Source of the DNA: Pseudomonadota bacterium
GTDB lineage: Bacteria > Myxococcota_A > UBA9160 > SZUA-336
NCBI GenBank assembly: GCA_021295775.1
Contig: JAGWBS010000001.1
Location: 37,608-101,607 of the forward strand
Direction of reading: 5' to 3'
DNA: 64,000 nucleotides
Made by a program: the position numbers and the translations under genes. Shown here piece by piece: positions 46,543 through 56,355 of this stretch. The notes beneath the pieces were generated by a model. That model made no database searches. It was not told the DNA's origin and saw only the letters and a program-made list of their open reading frames with translations. The first letter of the stretch is position 1; each line of letters starts with the position of its first letter.

Positions 46543-47721
46543 ATGGCCGCAAAACGCGCGCCGCGGCGACTGTCCGGCTGCCACACGATCGAGGACCTGC
46601 GGGATCTCTGCCGTCGGCGGCTGCCGGCCGCTCCCTTCGGCTACATCGACGGCGGCGCCGAGGAAGAAGTCACCCTGGAGCGCAACCGCCAGGCCTTCGC
46701 GGAGTACGCCTTCCGGCCGCGGACGCTGGTCGACGTCTCGCGGGTCGACCTGTCCACCGAGATCCTGGGCCAGCCGCTCGCGCTGCCGTTGATCCTGGCG
46801 CCCTGCGGCTTCGCGCGCCTGGCCGACCCGCGGGGGGGCGAGACGGCCGCCGCCCGGGCCGCGCACCGCGCGGGCACCGTCAGCGTGCTCTCGTCGATGG
46901 CGAGCTCGACCATCGAGCAGGTCGCGGAGGCCAGCGACGGTCCGCTCTGGTACCAGCTCTACGTCTGGCGCGACCGGGGCATCCTGCGCGACTTCATCGA
47001 CCGCGCCCGGGAATCCGGCTACCGCGCGCTCTGCCTGACGGTCGACGTGCCGGTCTTCGGCCAGCGCGAGCGCGACCTGCGCACCGGCATGACCATCCCG
47101 CCCTCGCTGACGCTGCACACGCTGATGAACGTGGCCCGCCATCCGCGCTGGATCTGGGAATACCTCAGCGGACCCCGGATCACCGTCGCCAACGTCGCCA
47201 AGTACGCGCCCGGCGGGCGCACCGGCGTCAGCGCCCTGGGTTCCTACGTGAACCAGCAGTTCGATCCGACGCTGAACTGGCGGGACCTGGAGTGGATGCT
47301 GGCGGAATGGAACGGGCCGTTCGCGGTCAAGGGCGTGCTGCGCCCCGAAGACGCCGTCCGGGCGGTCGAGACGGGCGTGTCGGCCATCGTGGTGTCCAAC
47401 CACGGCGGCCGCCAGCTCGACCACTCCCCCGCGCCGATCCAGGTCCTGCGCGAGATCGCGGCGGCCGTCGACGGACGCGCCGACATCGTCTTGGACGGAG
47501 GCGTGCGCCGCGGCACCGACGTCGCCAAGGCGCTGGCGCTCGGAGCCCGCGCCTGCATGATCGGCCGCCCCTACCTCTACGGACTCGGGGCCGGCGGCGA
47601 GCGCGGCGCCGAGCGGGCGATCGAAATCCTGCGCTCCGAGACCGAGCGCGCCCTGGCCCTGCTCGGCTGCCCCTCGGCCCGCGAACTCGACCCCAGCTAC
47701 CTGCAGCCCAACTCCCGCTAA
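46543..47721 (+). CDS. Alpha-hydroxy-acid oxidizing FMN-dependent dehydrogenase
   Basis: FGYIDGGAEEEVTLERNRQAFAEYAFRPRTLVDVSRVD; FAVKGVLRPEDAVRAVETGVSAIVVSNHGGRQLD; DIVLDGGVRRGTDVAKALALGA. Confidence 0.94.
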   Translation: MAAKRAPRRLSGCHTIEDLRDLCRRRLPAAPFGYIDGGAEEEVTLERNRQAFAEYAFRPRTLVDVSRVDLSTEILGQPLALPLILAPCGFARLADPRGGETAAARAAHRAGTVSVLSSMASSTIEQVAEASDGPLWYQLYVWRDRGILRDFIDRARESGYRALCLTVDVPVFGQRERDLRTGMTIPPSLTLHTLMNVARHPRWIWEYLSGPRITVANVAKYAPGGRTGVSALGSYVNQQFDPTLNWRDLEWMLAEWNGPFAVKGVLRPEDAVRAVETGVSAIVVSNHGGRQLDHSPAPIQVLREIAAAVDGRADIVLDGGVRRGTDVAKALALGARACMIGRPYLYGLGAGGERGAERAIEILRSETERALALLGCPSARELDPSYLQPNSR

Positions 47722-47776
47722 GCCGAGACCCGAAAAGGCGCTTGGGAAAAAGGCGAATCCCGGCCTGAGCCTGCAT

Positions 47777-47860
47777 CGACTGACGGCGGCGAGCGGCGCG
47801 AATCGCGAGTTGGTCGCGAACTTCCTCCGCGACACCTCTGATGGTGATTTGGACCGTCAT
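47777..47860 (-). pseudogene. Remnant of a ribbon-helix-helix (FitA/VapB-like) antitoxin
   Basis: MTVQITIRGVAEEVRDQLAIRAARRRQSMQ matches the typical RHH antitoxin N-terminus, then runs into unrelated sequence antisense to the upstream gene. Confidence 0.5.
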
Positions 47861-47971
47861 GCTTTCAAAATGCAGGCAAAGACATTCTTTTGTAAGTGGA
47901 CTCGAGTTCCGGTTCCCGGTGAGCCGGGCTCGAGCGGTCGGAAACGGAGGGAACGGCCCGCCCCCGCCCGC

Positions 47972-49141
47972 TCAGGCGTAGCTCAGGCCCTGGAAGCCGG
48001 TCTGGCCGGCGATGCTGCGGTGGAGGAGCTGCACGCCCTTTTCGTTGCGGCCGATCAGGGCGTAGCCGTGCTCGCCCTGGGCGAGCCCCCGGCCGCAGGT
48101 CTCCCAGACGGGCCGGTCCTGCCCGACGGCGCGGGCGGCCCGAGCCGCCATCGCCTCGGGCGAGGGCTGGCCGTCGGGAGCCTCAAGCGTGGGGCTCAGC
48201 CAGCCGTAACGGAAGCGGGCCTGCCGGACGTCGGGGCCCGGGGTCAGGTCGGCGTAGATCAGGCCGTAGAGCTCCTGCGCCAGCAGCAGTCCCGGCGCGA
48301 TCCACCACACGCAGCCGATGCTGGCGGCCGGATCCCAGTCTTCGGTCGGCGTCGCGCGCAGGCGCTCGGCCCCGGCCGCGTCGAACATCGGCATGCCGTA
48401 GCGCACGTGCGGGCCGATGGCGTCGTAGAACGCCAGGTCGACGCCGGCCGCCTGGGGGTTGAGCGCGAAGGTGTCCGGGTGGACGTAGGGGACGTGCAGG
48501 CCTTCCAGCAATCCCTCGGCCACCGACTTCCAGTTCGCGGCCAGCGGCTCGTTGGACAGCGCCGGGTAGTAGTTCATCCCGGTGCAGCCCAGCGAGCCGA
48601 TCTCCGCGTCCAGCTCGCCCAGGTGGTCCGCCACGTCGATCGGCGCGCCGGGCCGCAGAACCGCCCAGACGAAGCCGTGCCGCTCTTCGCTCGGAAGCTC
48701 CACCAGCCCCAGCTCCGCCAGGTCCAGGCCCTGGTGGCGGTCGCGATGCGGCATGCCCACCAGCCGGCCGCAGCTATCGTAGGTCCAGGAGTGATAGGGA
48801 CAGGCGAAGCTGCGCGCGTTGCCCCGGCCCCGCACCGGTTCGGCCCCGCGGTGCCGACAGTAGTTGAGAAAGGCGTGCGCGACCCCGTCCCCGTCGCGGG
48901 TGATCAGCACCGACCGCCCCAGCACCTCGCGCACCTGATAGTCGTGGGTCTCGGAGATCTCGCAGGCGGCGACCAGCGCCAAGGGCGAGGTCTCGAACAC
49001 CTCCCGCTCCCGGGCCGCGATCTCTTCGCTCCGGTAGTACTCCAGCGGCACCCGCATCGGCGCCTCGGCCAGCTCGGGCCACTGGTTCTCCACCAGCTTC
49101 AGAGCGCGCTCGACCAGCCCGACCCCGACCTCCCGCCGCAC
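47972..49141 (-). CDS. Aromatic ring-hydroxylating oxygenase alpha subunit (Rieske); start approximate
   Basis: FLNYCRHRGAEPVRGRGNARSFACPYHSWTYDSCGRLVGMPH; LLEGLHVPYVHPDTF. Confidence 0.88.
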   Translation of the reverse strand: MRREVGVGLVERALKLVENQWPELAEAPMRVPLEYYRSEEIAAREREVFETSPLALVAACEISETHDYQVREVLGRSVLITRDGDGVAHAFLNYCRHRGAEPVRGRGNARSFACPYHSWTYDSCGRLVGMPHRDRHQGLDLAELGLVELPSEERHGFVWAVLRPGAPIDVADHLGELDAEIGSLGCTGMNYYPALSNEPLAANWKSVAEGLLEGLHVPYVHPDTFALNPQAAGVDLAFYDAIGPHVRYGMPMFDAAGAERLRATPTEDWDPAASIGCVWWIAPGLLLAQELYGLIYADLTPGPDVRQARFRYGWLSPTLEAPDGQPSPEAMAARAARAVGQDRPVWETCGRGLAQGEHGYALIGRNEKGVQLLHRSIAGQTGFQGLSYA

Positions 49142-49194
49142 CCGCGAGTCCTCCCCTGCCCGATCCCCCGCCACCCTACCACCGACGACGCGCC

Positions 49195-50088
49195 CTACTT
49201 GTACGGGTCGTCCAGCGGGTGCAGGTCGAACCCGTCGAAGGCCGCCGTCAGGTCGGCCACGCTCCAGTCCTCGTCGCGCTCGGTCGACTGGGTGACGGCC
49301 AGGGGCTGGAACAGGCCGATCTGGTTCTTCTGCACGAAGAAGATCTGGCCGGTCACGCCCGCCGCAGCGGGCGTGCACAGCGAGGCGATCAGCACCGCGA
49401 CCTGCTCCGGTCGCTGCATCAGGGCGCGCAGGTTCTCCCGGCGCCGATCGCCCTCGATCGAGTCGAGGGCGCCGCTGACCATGCGCGTCTCGGTCGAGGC
49501 CGGATTGACGGCGTTGACGGTGATGCCGTGGTCGACCAGGTCGCGCGAGAGCACGTTGGTGAAGCCGAACATGCCGCCCTTGCCGGTTCCGTAGGCCAGC
49601 GAGCCCGGCATGCCGATCAGACCCGCCCGGGAGACCAGATTGACCACCCTGCCCCAGCCTCGCTCCCGCATCTGCGGGCAGGCGTGGTGGGCGCAGTTGT
49701 ACGCCCCCTTGATGTGCGAGGCGGTGACGAGTTCGAAGGTTTCCGGGTCGATGTCCCAGACCCGCGCCTGGCCGCCGGACAGGCCGGCGTTGTTGACCAG
49801 GATGTCGGCGCTGCCGAAGTTCTCCAGCGCCGCCGCGACGATCCGGCCGGCCCCCTCGTAGTCCGCGACCGAGTCCCCGTTGGCCACGGCCCGGCCGCCG
49901 GCCGCGCGGATCTCTTCGGCCACCGCCTCGGCCTTGGAGGCGTCGCGCCCCGCGCCGTCCGGCGCCGTGCCCAGGTCGTTGACGACCACCGCCGCGCCCA
50001 GCCGGGCGAGCTGCAGCGCCGTGGCCCGGCCGATGCCTCCACCGGCGCCGGTGACGATCGCCACGCGGCCCTCCAGATCGATGCTCAT
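49195..50088 (-). CDS. SDR family oxidoreductase
   Basis: GRVAIVTGAGGGIGRATALQLARLGAAVVVNDLG; LAYGTGKGGMFGFTNVLSRDL. Confidence 0.92.
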   Translation of the reverse strand: MSIDLEGRVAIVTGAGGGIGRATALQLARLGAAVVVNDLGTAPDGAGRDASKAEAVAEEIRAAGGRAVANGDSVADYEGAGRIVAAALENFGSADILVNNAGLSGGQARVWDIDPETFELVTASHIKGAYNCAHHACPQMRERGWGRVVNLVSRAGLIGMPGSLAYGTGKGGMFGFTNVLSRDLVDHGITVNAVNPASTETRMVSGALDSIEGDRRRENLRALMQRPEQVAVLIASLCTPAAAGVTGQIFFVQKNQIGLFQPLAVTQSTERDEDWSVADLTAAFDGFDLHPLDDPYK

Positions 50089-50125
50089 GCCCTCTCCCCC
50101 GCCGGACCGAATCGCGGCCGGCGCC

Positions 50126-52519
50126 CTACTCTACTCCGCCGCTCGCCTCGAGCCGCTCGATCTCCGCGGCGTCGTAGCCCAGGAACTCGGTCAGCACTTC
50201 GCGATTGTGCTCGCCGATCTGCGGCGCCGAGCGCGGGTAGTGGGCGGTCGCGTCGCTCAGACGGAAGCCGTTGTGCTGATGGAAGCACTCGCCGAGCAGC
50301 GCGTGCTCGATGGGCTGAATGTGGCCGCGCGCCGCGAGCTGCGGGTCGTGCAGCAGATCGTCCCAGTCCTGCACCGGCACGGCCTCCAGGCCCGCCGACT
50401 GCAGGGTCTCCACCGCTTCCTCGCGGCTGCGCCCGCGGGTCCAGGCGGCGACCGCGGCTTCGACCTCGTCGATCCTCTCCGAGCGCGCCGCGAGCTCGCC
50501 CAGAGCGGGGTCCTCGACGCCGACGATCGCCGCCAGGCGCTCCCACTCCTGGTCCGTCCACGCCGCCAGCGCGACCCAGCGGTCCTCTCCGCTGCAGGGG
50601 AAGGCCCCGTGCGGGACGGCGCGGGGCGAACGGTTGCCCATCCCCGTGGTCACCCGGCCGTTGACGGAATAGTCCAGCAGCCACGGCGAGAGCGAGTACA
50701 GCGCCGCCTCCACCTGCGAGATGTCGATGTGCACTCCGCGCCCGGTGCGCCGGTGAAAAAGCAGCGCCGAGGCCATGGCCGTGGCGCAGAAGCGCGGCGC
50801 CAGCGAGTCGGTGATGGTGCCGAACGGCCCGACCGGCTCGCGGTCCGGCCAGCCGGTGAGCAGCGTGTAGCCGCCCAGCGCCGAGCCCTGCGAGCCGAAG
50901 CCGGGGTAGTTGCGGTGCGGACCCGTCTGGCCGTTCATGCACGACGAGACCATCACCAGCTCCGGCATCTCCTCGGACAGGGTGGCGTAGTCGAGCCCGA
51001 ACCCGCGCATGGCCCGCGGCGAGAAGTTCTCCAGCACCAGGTCGGCCCAGTCGATCAGCCGCCGGGCGACCTCGACCCCCTCGGGCCGCTTGAGATTGAG
51101 CGCGACGCTGCGCTTGCCCACGTTGAGCGCCGAGAACAGCGAATTCCCCTCCAGGCCGTGGGGGGTGCCGGCCGCCACCGCCATGGTGCGCAGGAACTCG
51201 GGACGCGAACGCGATTCCACCCGCACCACATCGGCGCCGTGCTCGGCGAAGTAGCGCGAGGCGATCGGACCGGCGGCGCCCGAGCCGAACTCCACGATCC
51301 GCGTCCCCGCCCAGGCTCCGCCTGCGGCCGCCGGGCGCTCCGCTCCCGCCCGGACGGTCCCGGCGGGACGCGTTTCCCAGCCGGGCTCGGGGCCGGAGTC
51401 CAGCTCCGGGGCCGGGCTCCGCGCGTCGATCGGCTCGACCTCTCCGCTCGCGCTGCGGGCGATCGCGAAGCGAAGCGGGAACCCGTCGGCGTCGCCGAGT
51501 TCTCCGAACATCTCGCGCGCGGCGAGCTGCGAGCTGGCGTAGATCTCCCGCGGCGAGTTGGCGGTCGCCAGCATGATGTTCTCGGACGCCGCCAGCTCGT
51601 ACAGTTCGAGCATCGGATGGCGCGCGAAGTACTCCGCCAGCGGCGCCTCGATCTCGCGGATCTCCTGGGCGGTCAGCCGGTTCTGGTTGAAGGCGTCCCA
51701 GTCGCGTTCGGACCAGGCGGCGTTGGCCAGGCCCTCGGCCTCCAGGATGAGCGTCATCTTCTTGTAGGTCGGCGCGCGCGCCACGCCGCCGCGCAGCCCG
51801 AAGCTGAGCCAGCCGTCCTTGCAGCGCCAGATCTCGCGCGTGGCGCCCATGCGCGGCCCGATGCGCTTGCCGCGCGAGCCGCGCTCGCGGGCGTACTCCC
51901 ACAGCGCGCCCATGCTGGCGACGATCACCGACTCCTGGATCGAGACGTCGATCACCTGCGGGCGGCCCGAGGCCAGGCCGGTCAGCGCCGCCATCGCGGC
52001 CTCCGGACCGACGTGCGAGTAGCCGGACGGCTCGCTGCAGCGCAGCGGGGCGCGGTCGGGATCGCCGGTGACGTACATGTTCCCGCTGGCCGCCATCGCC
52101 CCCAGGTCGCTGGCGCGCCAGTGCGCGCGCGGGCCCTCGAGTCCGAACGGCGTGACCCGCACCCAGACCGCTGCCGGCGCGCGCCCGGGATCGACCTGCA
52201 GAGCGCCGGGCCAGCCGGGCGTGTCGAGAACCACGTCGGCGCCCGCCAGCAGCGCGTCCAGGCGGGGGTCGTCGGCCGCCCGGACCAGGCTGGTCTTGCC
52301 GGCGTTCCAGGCCCGGAAGCGCAGCGACTTTTCGGGGCCGCCCCCGTCCGGACCGAGGTCTCCGTCCGCGAACGGTCCGACGCGGCGCAGCGGATCGCCG
52401 CCCGGCGGCTCGACCTTGACCACCTCGGCTCCCAGGTCGGCCAGCAGTCGGCCCGTCAGAGCCGCCGGCTCGCCGGCCAGATCGACGACGCGAACCCCCT
52501 GCAGAAGTCTCTCGCCCAC
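50126..52519 (-). CDS. CaiB/BaiF CoA-transferase, tandem two-domain fusion (797 aa)
   Basis: First domain VRVVDLAGEPAALTGRLLADLGAEVVKVEPPGGDPLR; second domain TRIVEFGSGAAGPIASRYFAEHGADVVRVES...LVLENFSPRAMRGFGLDYATL. Confidence 0.9.
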   Translation of the reverse strand: MGERLLQGVRVVDLAGEPAALTGRLLADLGAEVVKVEPPGGDPLRRVGPFADGDLGPDGGGPEKSLRFRAWNAGKTSLVRAADDPRLDALLAGADVVLDTPGWPGALQVDPGRAPAAVWVRVTPFGLEGPRAHWRASDLGAMAASGNMYVTGDPDRAPLRCSEPSGYSHVGPEAAMAALTGLASGRPQVIDVSIQESVIVASMGALWEYARERGSRGKRIGPRMGATREIWRCKDGWLSFGLRGGVARAPTYKKMTLILEAEGLANAAWSERDWDAFNQNRLTAQEIREIEAPLAEYFARHPMLELYELAASENIMLATANSPREIYASSQLAAREMFGELGDADGFPLRFAIARSASGEVEPIDARSPAPELDSGPEPGWETRPAGTVRAGAERPAAAGGAWAGTRIVEFGSGAAGPIASRYFAEHGADVVRVESRSRPEFLRTMAVAAGTPHGLEGNSLFSALNVGKRSVALNLKRPEGVEVARRLIDWADLVLENFSPRAMRGFGLDYATLSEEMPELVMVSSCMNGQTGPHRNYPGFGSQGSALGGYTLLTGWPDREPVGPFGTITDSLAPRFCATAMASALLFHRRTGRGVHIDISQVEAALYSLSPWLLDYSVNGRVTTGMGNRSPRAVPHGAFPCSGEDRWVALAAWTDQEWERLAAIVGVEDPALGELAARSERIDEVEAAVAAWTRGRSREEAVETLQSAGLEAVPVQDWDDLLHDPQLAARGHIQPIEHALLGECFHQHNGFRLSDATAHYPRSAPQIGEHNREVLTEFLGYDAAEIERLEASGGVE

Positions 52520-52602
52520 GCGCAGGCCCCTTTCCGGTTCCAGCCAGTTCTACCACGCGGACGCGGCCGCGAGGCGCACGACACCAGTGCTAGGATCGGC
52601 GC

Positions 52603-53682
52603 GTGCCGCGCCGGAAAGCCATCGTAGCGGGCGCTCTCGGGCTGATCGGTCGCGCCGTGGTCGAGCATCTCTCCCGCGACGGCGACTGGGAAGTGGTCGG
52701 GCTCTCGCGCCGCGCGCCCGATTTCGAGACCCGCGCGGAGTTCCTGCCGCTCGACCTGACCGACCGGGACGCCTGCCGGGCGGCTCTCGCCGGGCACGCC
52801 GACGCCACCCACCTGATCTACGCGGCGCTGTACGAAAAGCCCGAGCTGGCGGGCGGCTGGCGCGACCCGGAGCACATCCGGACCAACCTGGCGATGCTGC
52901 GCAACCTGTTCGAGAGCGTGGAGTCTCCGCGCCTGGAGCACGTCACCCTGCTGCAGGGCACCAAGGCCTACGGCGGGCACCTCGGGCTGCCGATGCGCAT
53001 CCCGGCCAAGGAGCGCGAGCCGCGCGTGCCGCACCCCAACTTCTACTTCGAGCAGGAGGACTGGCTGCGCGAGCGGCAGGCGGGCCGCGACTGGCGCTGG
53101 ACGATCTTCCGCCCGCAGGTGGTGCTGGGCGTGGCGGCCCGCAGCGCGATGAACGTAGTGGCGGGGGTCGGCGCCTACGCGGCCCTGTGCCGGGAGCGGA
53201 GCGAGCCGCTGCGCGCGCCCGGCCACCGCCACCACGTCACGGAGTGCACCGACGCGCGCCTGCAGGCGCGTGCGATCGAGTGGGCGGGCGCGTCCCCGGC
53301 GGCCGCGGACGAGATCTTCAACATCGCCAACGGCGACGTGATCGCCTGGCACGACTTCTGGCCCCGGCTGGCCGAGTTCTTCGGCCTGGAGCCGGGCGAG
53401 CCCGACGAGCTGCGCATGAGCGTCGAGATGCCCCGCCGGGCCGAGGACTGGCGGCGTCTGGCGGAGCGCGAAAATCTCAAGCTGGCCGACCTCGACGAAC
53501 TGATCGGCCTGTCCTGGCAGTACGCCGACATGATCTGGGCGAATCCCCGTCCGGCTCCGGGCGTCACGCTGGTCAGCTCGATCAAGCTGCGCCAGGCCGG
53601 CTTCGCCGACTGCGTCGACTCCGAGGACGCCTTTCTGGAGCTGCTCGAAGAGATGCGGCGCGAGCGCTACCTGCCCGCCTGA
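52603..53682 (+). CDS. PRISE-like SDR (progesterone 5-beta-reductase/iridoid synthase-like NAD(P)-dependent enzyme), GTG start
   Basis: RRKAIVAGALGLIGRAVVEHLSRDGDWEVVGLSRR; LLQGTKAYGGHLG; PHPNFYFEQEDWLRERQ; WRWTIFRPQVVLG. Confidence 0.8.
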   Translation: MPRRKAIVAGALGLIGRAVVEHLSRDGDWEVVGLSRRAPDFETRAEFLPLDLTDRDACRAALAGHADATHLIYAALYEKPELAGGWRDPEHIRTNLAMLRNLFESVESPRLEHVTLLQGTKAYGGHLGLPMRIPAKEREPRVPHPNFYFEQEDWLRERQAGRDWRWTIFRPQVVLGVAARSAMNVVAGVGAYAALCRERSEPLRAPGHRHHVTECTDARLQARAIEWAGASPAAADEIFNIANGDVIAWHDFWPRLAEFFGLEPGEPDELRMSVEMPRRAEDWRRLAERENLKLADLDELIGLSWQYADMIWANPRPAPGVTLVSSIKLRQAGFADCVDSEDAFLELLEEMRRERYLPA

Positions 53683-53757
53683 ATCGCCCCCCAGGCTGGC
53701 CCGCCGGCACCGGCCGGTGCTAGGGTGCGGGCGTTTCCTCACGCCCGAGGTGCTCCC

Positions 53758-55179
53758 ATGAGCGGAATCTCTGCCTACGGCGCGTACGTGCCCGCGACGC
53801 GCCTGCCCCTGGCCCTGATCTCGGGCCGGCCCGCCAAGGAAGGCGGCCCCGAGAAGGCGGTCGCCTACTACGACGAGGACAGCGTGACCATGGCCGTGGC
53901 GGCGGCCATGGACTGCCTGCAGGCGGTCGACCGCGCCTCGATCGACGCGCTGTACTTCGCCTCCACGACCTATCCGCTGGCGGAGAAGCAGGCGGCCGCG
54001 ATCGTGGCCAAGGCGCTCGACCTGCGCCGCGACGTGGCCACCGCCGACTTCTCGGGCTCGCTCCGGGCCGGCACCTCGGCGCTGGAGGCAGCCTCCCACG
54101 CCGTCGCCGCGGGCGCGGCGCAGCGCGCGCTGGTGGTGGTCAGCGACTGCCGCATGGGCACGCCGCGGGGAGGGCTGGAGAGCAAGCTGGGCGACGGCGC
54201 CGCCGCCTTCCTGCTGAGCGACCGCGAGCCGATCGCCACCTTCGAGGCATCGCACACGGTCCACAACGAGCTGCAGGACCTGTGGCGCTCGGACGGCGAG
54301 AGCTTCACCCACACCTGGGAGGACCGCTTCGTGGTCCAGGAGGGCTACACGCCGGTCACCGTCGAGGTCGTCCAGGGGCTGCTGGAGAAGACCGGCCGCG
54401 CGGCGGGCGAGTACGACCGGGTCGCGCTGTACGCCACCGACGCGCGCGCCGCGGCCGGGGTGGCCCGGGCGCTGGGCCTGTCCAAGGAGCAGCTCCAGGA
54501 CCCGCTCTTCGGCCGGCTGGGCAACACCGGCGCCGCGTTCGCCCCCATGCTGCTGGTGTCGGCGCTCGAAACCGCCCGCGCGGGCGAGCGCCTGCTGGTC
54601 GCCGGCTACGGCGACGGCGGCCACGCCTTGGCCCTGCAGGTGACCGACCACGTCGAGAAGCTCGAGCCGCGGCTGGGCGTGTCGGGGCATCTGGCGCGGC
54701 GACGCGCGCTGCGCAGCTACGACTCGTACCTGCGCTCCCGCGGCCTGGACACCAAGGAATGGCCCGGCGGCGCGGACCTGGGCCTGTCGGCCACGATCCG
54801 CTTCCGCGAGCGGGATTCGGACCTGAGCTTCCACGCCGGGCGCTGCCAGGACTGCGGGCAGCTCCACTTTCCGCAGCCGCGGGTGTGCATCGGCTGCCGC
54901 GCCAAGGACCGCTGGGAGGGCTACCGCCTGTCGGACAAGCGCGGCACGCTGCTCTCCTACACCTTCGACGCGTTCTTCCCGGCCCCGGAGCCGCCGACCA
55001 TCATGGTCATGACCGAGGTCGAGGGCTGCCGCGTGCAGGTCCAGTTGGCCAACGCGCGGCCCGAGGACGTGAGTCTGGGCGCCCCCGTCGACTTCACCTT
55101 CCGCAAGATCCACGACGCGGGCGGCAAGCCCAACTACTTCTGGAAGGCCGTGCTGGCCGAGCAGGGAGATTCGGCATGA
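53758..55179 (+). CDS. HMG-CoA-synthase-like/thiolase-fold protein fused to C-terminal DUF35 Zn-ribbon/OB domain
   Basis: GISAYGAYVPATRLPLALI...; C-terminal FHAGRCQDCGQLHFPQPRVCIGCRAKDRWEGYRLSDKRGTLLSYTFD. Confidence 0.85.
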   Translation: MSGISAYGAYVPATRLPLALISGRPAKEGGPEKAVAYYDEDSVTMAVAAAMDCLQAVDRASIDALYFASTTYPLAEKQAAAIVAKALDLRRDVATADFSGSLRAGTSALEAASHAVAAGAAQRALVVVSDCRMGTPRGGLESKLGDGAAAFLLSDREPIATFEASHTVHNELQDLWRSDGESFTHTWEDRFVVQEGYTPVTVEVVQGLLEKTGRAAGEYDRVALYATDARAAAGVARALGLSKEQLQDPLFGRLGNTGAAFAPMLLVSALETARAGERLLVAGYGDGGHALALQVTDHVEKLEPRLGVSGHLARRRALRSYDSYLRSRGLDTKEWPGGADLGLSATIRFRERDSDLSFHAGRCQDCGQLHFPQPRVCIGCRAKDRWEGYRLSDKRGTLLSYTFDAFFPAPEPPTIMVMTEVEGCRVQVQLANARPEDVSLGAPVDFTFRKIHDAGGKPNYFWKAVLAEQGDSA

Positions 55180-56330
55180 GTGGGACGATCCGGGACCAGG
55201 TCGCGATCGTGGGCGCCGGCGCCTGCAAGTTCGGCGAGAACTGGGACCAGTCGCGCGAGGACATGATCGTCGACGCCGCCTACGAGGCCTACGAGGACGC
55301 CGGCATCGAGGACCCCGACAAGCAGATCGAGGCGATCTTCTGCGGCTCGGTCTACCCCCGCGAGGGAAGCTGGGAGGTCGCCGAGGCGCTCAAGCTCTTC
55401 GGCAAGCCGATCAGCATGCTGTCGGACTACTGCCACACCGGCACCGACGCCTTCCGCTACGGCTGCTTCTCGATCGCGGCGGGCATGTACGACACGGTGC
55501 TGGTGGTCGGCTTCGACAAGCCCAAGGACCGCGGCGTGTCCGGCCCCTCGGTCAACTTCGACCGCGTGCGCGGCCTGCCCGCCACGCCCGCGGGCTGGTT
55601 CTCGCTCTGCGCAGCCAAGTACTTCGACACTTTCGACACCGGCCGCGAGGACCTGGCCAAGATCGCGGTCAAGAACCACCACAACGGCACGCTGGCGCCC
55701 AAGTCGATGCTCAAGCGCGAGATCAGCGTGGAGGACGTGCTCAACGCGCGCATGATCTCCTGGCCCTTCGGCCTGTACGACTGCGCGGCGCAGTCCGACG
55801 GCGCCGCCGCGGTCATCCTGTCGCGGGCCGACGGCGCGCGCGGCTTCCGCGACGATCCCGTCTACGTCAAGGGCGTGACGGTGGCGGTCGCGCCGCACCC
55901 GCAGCGCGACCCCGACTTCGACTTCCTGGCCTGGAAGCCGACGATCTACGCCGCCGAGGACGTCTACCGTCAGGCCGGCATCGCCGATCCCTTCAAGGAG
56001 ATCGACGTCATCCAGCTCCACGACTGCTTCACGCTGACCGAGCTGCTCACCTACGAGGACCTGGGCCTGTGCGAGAAGGGATCGGCCAAGGAGCACGTGC
56101 ACGCCGGCACTTTCGAGCTCGGCGGCGAGCTGCCCGTCAACACCGACGGCGGCCTCAAGAGCTTCGGCCACCCGACCGGCGCGACCGGCGTGCGGATGAT
56201 CTACGAGAACACCCTGCAGCTGCAGGGACGGGCCGGAAAGCGACAGGTCGAGGGCGCGTCGCTGGCTCTCAGCCACAACATCGGCGGCCCGCCCACCACC
56301 TGCGGGATCGCCATCCTGGGGACGAACTGA
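55176..56330 (+). CDS. Thiolase family protein (acetyl-CoA acetyltransferase)
   Basis: RDQVAIVGAGACKFGENWDQSREDMIVDAAYEAYEDAGI...LHDCFTLTELLTYEDLGLCEKG...NTDGGLKSFGHPTGATGVRMIYE. Confidence 0.9.
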   Translation: MSGTIRDQVAIVGAGACKFGENWDQSREDMIVDAAYEAYEDAGIEDPDKQIEAIFCGSVYPREGSWEVAEALKLFGKPISMLSDYCHTGTDAFRYGCFSIAAGMYDTVLVVGFDKPKDRGVSGPSVNFDRVRGLPATPAGWFSLCAAKYFDTFDTGREDLAKIAVKNHHNGTLAPKSMLKREISVEDVLNARMISWPFGLYDCAAQSDGAAAVILSRADGARGFRDDPVYVKGVTVAVAPHPQRDPDFDFLAWKPTIYAAEDVYRQAGIADPFKEIDVIQLHDCFTLTELLTYEDLGLCEKGSAKEHVHAGTFELGGELPVNTDGGLKSFGHPTGATGVRMIYENTLQLQGRAGKRQVEGASLALSHNIGGPPTTCGIAILGTN

Positions 56331-56355
56331 CCCCGCCCGCCCAGCGAGAAACTCG

